NCBI RefSeq assembly: GCF_024721115.1
Contig: NZ_JAMDHK010000013.1
Span: 1-52,391 of the forward strand
DNA from: Salipiger pentaromativorans
GTDB lineage: Bacteria > Pseudomonadota > Alphaproteobacteria > Rhodobacterales > Rhodobacteraceae
Length of the DNA: 52,391 nucleotides
Reading direction: 5' to 3'
Position numbers and translations under genes: made by a program. A model generated the notes under the pieces. The model did not search any database and was not told the DNA's origin. It saw only the letters and a program-made list of their open reading frames with translations. Position 1 is the stretch's first letter, and every line of letters begins with the position of its first letter. Below, one piece after another: positions 48,468 through 52,391 of this stretch.

Positions 48468-49046
48468 ATGCTGCGCCGCCTGTACGACTGGACCATGTCG
48501 CTCGCCGACCATCCGCGGGCGCTCTGGGCGCTGGCGGCGGTGTCCTTCATCGAAGCCTCGGTCTTTCCGATCCCGCCGGATGTGCTGATGATCCCGATGG
48601 TGCTGGCGCGGCCGAAACGTGCCTGGCTCATCGCACTGGTCGCCACCGTCGCCTCGGTGCTGGGCGGGCTTGCCGGCTATGCGATCGGGCATTTCTTCTT
48701 CGAAGGCATCGGCCGGCCGATCCTCGAAAGCCTCGGCAAAGCCGATCACATCGACGCCTTCAACGCCCGCTTCAACGGCGTCGGCTTCTGGGCGGTGCTG
48801 ATCGCCGGGGTGACCCCCTTCCCCTTCAAGGTGATCACCATCATGTCGGGCTGGACGGCGATGCCGCTCGGCACCTTCCTGATCACCGCCATCGTCGCCC
48901 GCTCGCTGCGCTTCTTCGTCGTCGCCGGGCTGCTCTGGGCCTTCGGCGCACCGGTCCGCGATTTCATCGAACGGCGGCTCGGGCTTGTCTTCACGGTCTT
49001 CGTGCTGCTTCTGGTCGGAGGCTTCTACCTCGTGAGGTATCTTTGA
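48468..49046 (+). CDS. YqaA/DedA-family membrane protein
   Basis: The 192-residue inner-membrane protein has four or five membrane segments. FIEASVFPIPPDVLMIPMV and the later GVTPFPFKVITIMSGW are characteristic of the VTT/YqaA group of the SNARE-associated (DedA) superfamily. These proteins affect lipid-carrier recycling and membrane potential. The stop overlaps the dsbB start (TTGA), so they are cotranscribed. Confidence 0.9.
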   Translation: MLRRLYDWTMSLADHPRALWALAAVSFIEASVFPIPPDVLMIPMVLARPKRAWLIALVATVASVLGGLAGYAIGHFFFEGIGRPILESLGKADHIDAFNARFNGVGFWAVLIAGVTPFPFKVITIMSGWTAMPLGTFLITAIVARSLRFFVVAGLLWAFGAPVRDFIERRLGLVFTVFVLLLVGGFYLVRYL

Positions 49047-49525
49047 CACTCTCCCGCAACACCCTCATCTTCCTCGCCGCCGCCGGCTCTGCCGCGGTGC
49101 TCCTGGGCGCCTTCGGCTTCCAGTATCTGGGCGCCCTCGCCCCCTGCAAGCTCTGCCTCTGGCAGCGCTGGCCCCACGCCGCCGCCGTTCTGATCGGCGC
49201 GCTCGCGCTGGCGACCCGCAGCGCGGCGCTGCCGCTGCTCGGCGCGCTCTCGGCGCTGGCCACGGGCGCCATCGGCGTCTATCACACCGGCGTCGAACGC
49301 GCCTGGTGGCCCGGCCCCGACAGTTGCACCGCCTCCGGCCCGATCACCGGCCTCAGCCCCGACGAGCTGCTGGCGCAGATCATGACCTCGGAAATCCAGC
49401 GCTGCGACGAGGTGGTCTGGGATCTCTTCGGTCTCTCCATGGCAAGCTGGAACGCGCTGGCCAGCGCCGCCTTTGCCGCGCTCTGGATCGCCGCGGCGCT
49501 GAAAACCCGGAACAAACCGGCCTGA
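49043..49525 (+). CDS. dsbB: disulfide bond formation protein DsbB
   Basis: The start is TTG overlapping the previous stop, giving 160 residues and four membrane helices. The first redox pair is CKLC in LAPCKLCLWQRWPH. The second periplasmic pair is the Cys of PDSCTAS and that of EIQRCDEVVW. DsbB passes electrons from DsbA to quinone. No dsbA is adjacent. Confidence 0.9.
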   Translation: MTLSRNTLIFLAAAGSAAVLLGAFGFQYLGALAPCKLCLWQRWPHAAAVLIGALALATRSAALPLLGALSALATGAIGVYHTGVERAWWPGPDSCTASGPITGLSPDELLAQIMTSEIQRCDEVVWDLFGLSMASWNALASAAFAALWIAAALKTRNKPA

Positions 49526-49650
49526 ACCAAAGTTGCAGCCGGGCCGGACTGCACCTTCCGGCCCATAGCCATCCGGCACGACGCCGCTCACCTCCTGTCA
49601 CCGTGGCACGGATCCCCGTGCCGACACATCGGAACAACAGGAGATCCGAG

Positions 49651-49896
49651 ATGACCAAATTCATCGCCGCCGCGCTTGCCGCCCTCACCCTTGCCGCGCC
49701 GGCCATGGCCTCGCCCGAAATCGACGCGAGCACCGCCGCCCAGGTCCGCGACAAGCTGGCCGCCGAAGGCTATGAGGTGCGCCAGATCGACAGCGAAGAC
49801 GGCATGATCGAAGTCTACGCGCTCAAGGACGGCGCGCGGGTCGAGCTGTATCTGGACGCCGACCTCAACGTCGTGCGCTCCAAGACCGCAGACTGA
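49651..49896 (+). CDS. small periplasmic PepSY protein
   Basis: The 81-residue product has a signal peptide (MTKFIAAALAALTLAAPAMA, cleavage near 20). The mature part, VRDKLAAEGYEVRQIDSEDGMIEVYALKDGARVELYLDA with VVRS, is a single PepSY domain. A CAGGAGAT site precedes the ATG. It stands before a cytochrome b gene; such pairs usually form a membrane electron-transfer module. Confidence 0.87.
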   Translation: MTKFIAAALAALTLAAPAMASPEIDASTAAQVRDKLAAEGYEVRQIDSEDGMIEVYALKDGARVELYLDADLNVVRSKTAD

Positions 49897-49979
49897 GCCC
49901 CGCGCGGTGCGGCCCCGCTCCGTCTCCGGAGCGGCCGGGGCCGCGCCCCTCCCGTTTCCCTGTCCTGAGGATTCCTCCC

Positions 49980-50519
49980 ATGACCCGCCATCCCGTCTGG
50001 GACCCGCTGCTGCGGTCGTTCCACTGGAGCCTTGCGGGGCTCTTCGCGGCCAACGCGCTGTTCACCGACGCCGAAAGCAACCTGCACGAATGGATCGGCT
50101 ATGCCATCGGCGGCCTGCTGGCGCTGCGCCTCGTCTGGGGCTTTGTCGGCCCGCGCTCTGCCCGCTTCGCCAGCTTCCTGCCGACCCGTTCGGGCATACG
50201 CGGCCAGTTGACCGACCTGGCCACCGGGCGCCGCCGCGTGCATCTCATGCACACGCCGCTGGGCGCGCTGATGATCTACAACCTGCTGCTGACGCTCGCG
50301 GGCATCGTGACCACCGGCTATATGATGACCACCCTGACCTTCTGGGGCGTGGGCTGGGTCGAGACCACGCATGAGGCGCTGGTGAGCTGGGCCGAGATCT
50401 CGGTTCTGCTGCATATCGGTGCGGTGATGCTGGAAAGCCTGCGCACCGGCGTCAACCTGCCGGGCGCCATGATTACGGGTGTCAAAAACGTTCCGGACGG
50501 TGCAAAGATCGACCCATGA
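49980..50519 (+). CDS. cytochrome b561-type di-haem membrane protein
   Basis: This 179-residue protein has four membrane helices and histidines in the right places for two b haems: SFHWSLAGLF, NLHEWIGYAIGG, and LLHIGAVMLES, plus HLMHTPLGALM. Proteins of this cytochrome b/b6 group move electrons across or along the inner membrane from quinones. It overlaps the LuxR-type gene by 4 bases and follows the PepSY gene. Confidence 0.9.
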   Translation: MTRHPVWDPLLRSFHWSLAGLFAANALFTDAESNLHEWIGYAIGGLLALRLVWGFVGPRSARFASFLPTRSGIRGQLTDLATGRRRVHLMHTPLGALMIYNLLLTLAGIVTTGYMMTTLTFWGVGWVETTHEALVSWAEISVLLHIGAVMLESLRTGVNLPGAMITGVKNVPDGAKIDP

Positions 50520-51043
50520 TGCCAAGGCCGAGTCTGGCAGAGAACGGATCCGTATCCCTGCTCGCCCTGATCGCCGTGCAGAGCCTCTGCGCGGCCTTCT
50601 TCCTGTTCGACGTCGCCAGCGACGGGATCGAGATCGGCTGGCCGCCCTTCACCCATTGGGAATTCGTGGTCGAATTTCTGGCGGCGCTCAGCCTGATCGC
50701 CGCCGTGGCGATCGAGCTGCGCTGGCTGATGGCGCTTCTGCACCGCAAGGCGCATCTCGAACGGCAGCTTTCGCTCGCCGCCGGCGCCTTTCACGACATC
50801 GCGGCGGCGCAGTTCCGAAGCTGGGGGCTCACCCCCTCGGAACAGGACGTGGCGATGTTCACGCTCAAGGGCCTGTCGATCCACGAGATCGCGGACATTC
50901 GCGGTTCGGCCGAGGGCACGGTGAAATCCCATCTCAACGGCATCTACCGCAAGGCCGGCGTCACCGGGCGCGGCGCCTTTCTGAGCCTGTTCATCGAGGA
51001 CCTGATGAACGCCCCGACGCCGGACCGCGCAGAAGGCGCGTGA
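50516..51043 (+). CDS. membrane-anchored LuxR-type regulator
   Basis: The 175-residue product has two N-terminal membrane helices (about 13-32 and 48-68), a coiled linker, and a C-terminal LuxR/GerE HTH at about 100-160: LTPSEQDVAMFTLKGLSIHEIADIRG then EGTVKSHLNGIYRKAGV. A membrane-bound HTH without a receiver domain is unusual. It is coupled by ATGA to the cytochrome b gene, suggesting that it senses the redox state of its neighbours. The second ATG at 50519 is an alternative start. Confidence 0.88.
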   Translation: MMPRPSLAENGSVSLLALIAVQSLCAAFFLFDVASDGIEIGWPPFTHWEFVVEFLAALSLIAAVAIELRWLMALLHRKAHLERQLSLAAGAFHDIAAAQFRSWGLTPSEQDVAMFTLKGLSIHEIADIRGSAEGTVKSHLNGIYRKAGVTGRGAFLSLFIEDLMNAPTPDRAEGA

Positions 51044-51063
51044 CAGCGCCGCCGTGCTCTGGC

Positions 51064-51219
51064 ATGACCCCCGTCATGACCAACCGGATCGCGATCTGGA
51101 TCGCCCTTCTGATAGTGGCCGCGCTGGCGGTGGATGGCTGGATGTTCGGTATGGAACATCTGCTCTTTCTCGCGCGCAAATTCTTTGTCCTGCTCGACTG
51201 GATGGCGTTCTGGCGCTAG
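51064..51219 (+). CDS. small membrane protein upstream of gap
   Basis: This 51-residue product has one clear membrane helix (RIAIWIALLIVAALAVDGW) and a second hydrophobic segment ending LLDWMAFWR. Start is either 51064 or 51076; neither has a good ribosome site. Similar short proteins precede gap in other Rhodobacterales, which supports coding. Function is unknown. Confidence 0.6.
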   Translation: MTPVMTNRIAIWIALLIVAALAVDGWMFGMEHLLFLARKFFVLLDWMAFWR

Positions 51220-51265
51220 CGCCCTCGCGTCTGCTGGCGCTAAACCTGCGGCGCGGCCTCTGGCG

Positions 51266-51291
51266 CAGGTTGACTTACGTGGGGCAACCTG
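51266..51291. promoter_or_regulatory. inverted repeat upstream of gap
   Basis: CAGGTTG (51266-51272) and CAACCTG (51285-51291) form a perfect 7-bp inverted repeat with a 12-base gap. A TTGACT -35-like element (51270-51275) overlaps its left arm. It lies about 50 bases before the gap start and could be an operator. Confidence 0.4.
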
Positions 51292-51337
51292 ATGACCTGC
51301 CCGCAACTGCCGGATACCGTACAGCAAGGAGATATCC

Positions 51338-52339
51338 ATGACCGTCAAAGTGGCCATCAACGGCTTCGGGCGCATCGGGCGCAACGTATTGCGCGCCATC
51401 ATCGAATCGGGCCGCACCGACATCGAGGTGATCGCCATCAACGATCTGGGCCCGGTCGAGACCAACGCCCACCTTCTCCAGTTCGACAGCGTGCATGGCC
51501 GCTTCCCGGTCGAGGTGAAGGTCGATGGCGACAGCATCGACGTGGGCCGTGGCCCGATCAAGATCACCGCGATCCGCGACCCCAAGGAACTGCCCTGGGG
51601 CGATGTGGACGTGGCGCTGGAATGCACCGGCATCTTCACCGCCCGTGACAAGGCCGCGCTGCATCTCGAAAACGGCTCCAAGCGCGTGCTGGTCTCCGCC
51701 CCCGCCTCGGGTGCCGACAAGACCATCGTCTTCGGCGTGAACGACAGCGTGCTGACCGCCGAGGACATCGTGGTGTCGAACGCCTCCTGCACCACCAACT
51801 GCCTTTCGCCGGTGGCCAAGGTGCTGAACGATACGATCGGTATCGAAAAGGGCTTCATGACCACCATCCACAGCTACACCGGCGACCAGCCGACGCTGGA
51901 CACGATGCACAAGGATCTTTACCGCGCCCGCGCCGCGGCGATGTCGATGATCCCGACCTCGACCGGTGCCGCCAAGGCCGTGGGTCTGGTGCTGCCGGAA
52001 CTCAATGGCAAGCTCGACGGTGTGGCCATCCGCGTGCCGACGCCGAATGTCTCGGTCGTGGACCTGGTGTTCGAAGCCAAGAAGACCACCACCGTGGACG
52101 AGATCAACGACGCGATCCGCGCCGCCGCCGATGGCCCGCTGAAAGGCATCCTCGGCTATACCGACAAGCCGAACGTGTCGATCGACTTCAACCACAACCC
52201 GCATTCGTCGATCTTCCACACCGATCAGACCAAGGTCATGGACGGCACCATGTGCCGGATCCTCACCTGGTACGACAACGAATGGGGCTTCTCCAACCGC
52301 ATGGGCGACACCGCCGTGGCGATGGGCAAGCTGATCTGA
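51338..52339 (+). CDS. gap: glyceraldehyde-3-phosphate dehydrogenase, type I
   Basis: The 333-residue enzyme oxidises glyceraldehyde 3-phosphate with NAD(P) and phosphate in the cytosol. [16 protein letters not shown] is the cofactor fold. The catalytic cysteine is in [12 protein letters not shown] near residue 151. [13 protein letters not shown] [16 protein letters not shown] and [12 protein letters not shown] are other conserved stretches. An AAGGAGAT site precedes the ATG. The window ends 52 bases after the stop with no further feature visible. Confidence 0.98.
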   Translation: MTVKVAINGFGRIGRNVLRAIIESGRTDIEVIAINDLGPVETNAHLLQFDSVHGRFPVEVKVDGDSIDVGRGPIKITAIRDPKELPWGDVDVALECTGIFTARDKAALHLENGSKRVLVSAPASGADKTIVFGVNDSVLTAEDIVVSNASCTTNCLSPVAKVLNDTIGIEKGFMTTIHSYTGDQPTLDTMHKDLYRARAAAMSMIPTSTGAAKAVGLVLPELNGKLDGVAIRVPTPNVSVVDLVFEAKKTTTVDEINDAIRAAADGPLKGILGYTDKPNVSIDFNHNPHSSIFHTDQTKVMDGTMCRILTWYDNEWGFSNRMGDTAVAMGKLI

Positions 52340-52391
52340 TCGCGACCGCACAGGCGCATCACGACCTTGAGGGGCGGGGCCGGGAACCGCC

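Overview
The window is a contiguous, gene-dense piece of a high-GC alphaproteobacterial chromosome, most probably from the Roseobacter group of Rhodobacteraceae. Evidence: a circularly permuted two-piece tmRNA whose tag reads ANDNHAPVALAA; an alpha-type SspB; a GTTC-N7-GTTC SOS box upstream of recA; cckA, DUF4169/RHH and SufE genes typical of the group; and a TRAP-TAXI transporter. There are about 48 protein genes, one tRNA-Leu(CAA) and one ssrA. I see no insertion sequence, prophage or CRISPR array.

Layout. 1-6770: an acetate block: the 3' end of acetyl-CoA synthetase, a zinc-type adenylate kinase, a DUF4212 small subunit, its sodium/solute symporter, a cNMP/CBS/nucleotidyltransferase protein, a small membrane protein and a membrane-anchored PAS-exonuclease. 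6670-13228: an ArsR regulator fused to a degenerate ArsC-like domain, a class III aminotransferase, and a divergent TRAP-TAXI transporter with a UspA protein. 13229-15509: a lower-GC patch with one unusual beta-propeller-like gene. 15510-17072: an XRE-cupin regulator divergent from a GNAT acetyltransferase and a small DMT exporter. 17073-20521: a long AT-rich leader and a 969-aa acidic, calcium-loop, repeat-containing protein of unknown function, closed by a strong terminator. 20678-25108: sufE, a lipoprotein, RNase D, a small membrane protein and purM-purN. 25384-28266: ssrA, a DUF1194 protein, chrA and sspB. 28279-31230: a PmtA-like methyltransferase, fumC and a DUF4169-RHH pair. 31341-37137: lipA, tRNA-Leu, DUF1330, alaS and recA. 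37319-43733: a sulfotransferase-like gene, cckA, and the overlapping set guaB-MBL hydrolase-rsmB. 43965-52339: an agmatinase-like ureohydrolase, a class III CoA-transferase, a corrinoid-activator-type ASKHA ferredoxin, YqaA, DsbB, a PepSY-cytochrome b-membrane LuxR trio, a small membrane protein and gap.

How genes work together. Acs makes AMP and Adk recycles it while the neighbouring symporter imports the substrate. tmRNA tags stalled peptides and SspB, 2.1 kb away, delivers such tags to ClpXP. TAXI binding protein, fused permease and UspA form one transport unit, next to an aminotransferase that may use the imported compound. The most unusual items are the sensor-like exonuclease paired with a nucleotidyltransferase, the ArsR-pseudo-ArsC fusion, the 969-aa repeat protein with its structured leader, and a dispersed intergenic motif present five times. 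Gene calls rest on reading protein motifs by eye; no database search was run.
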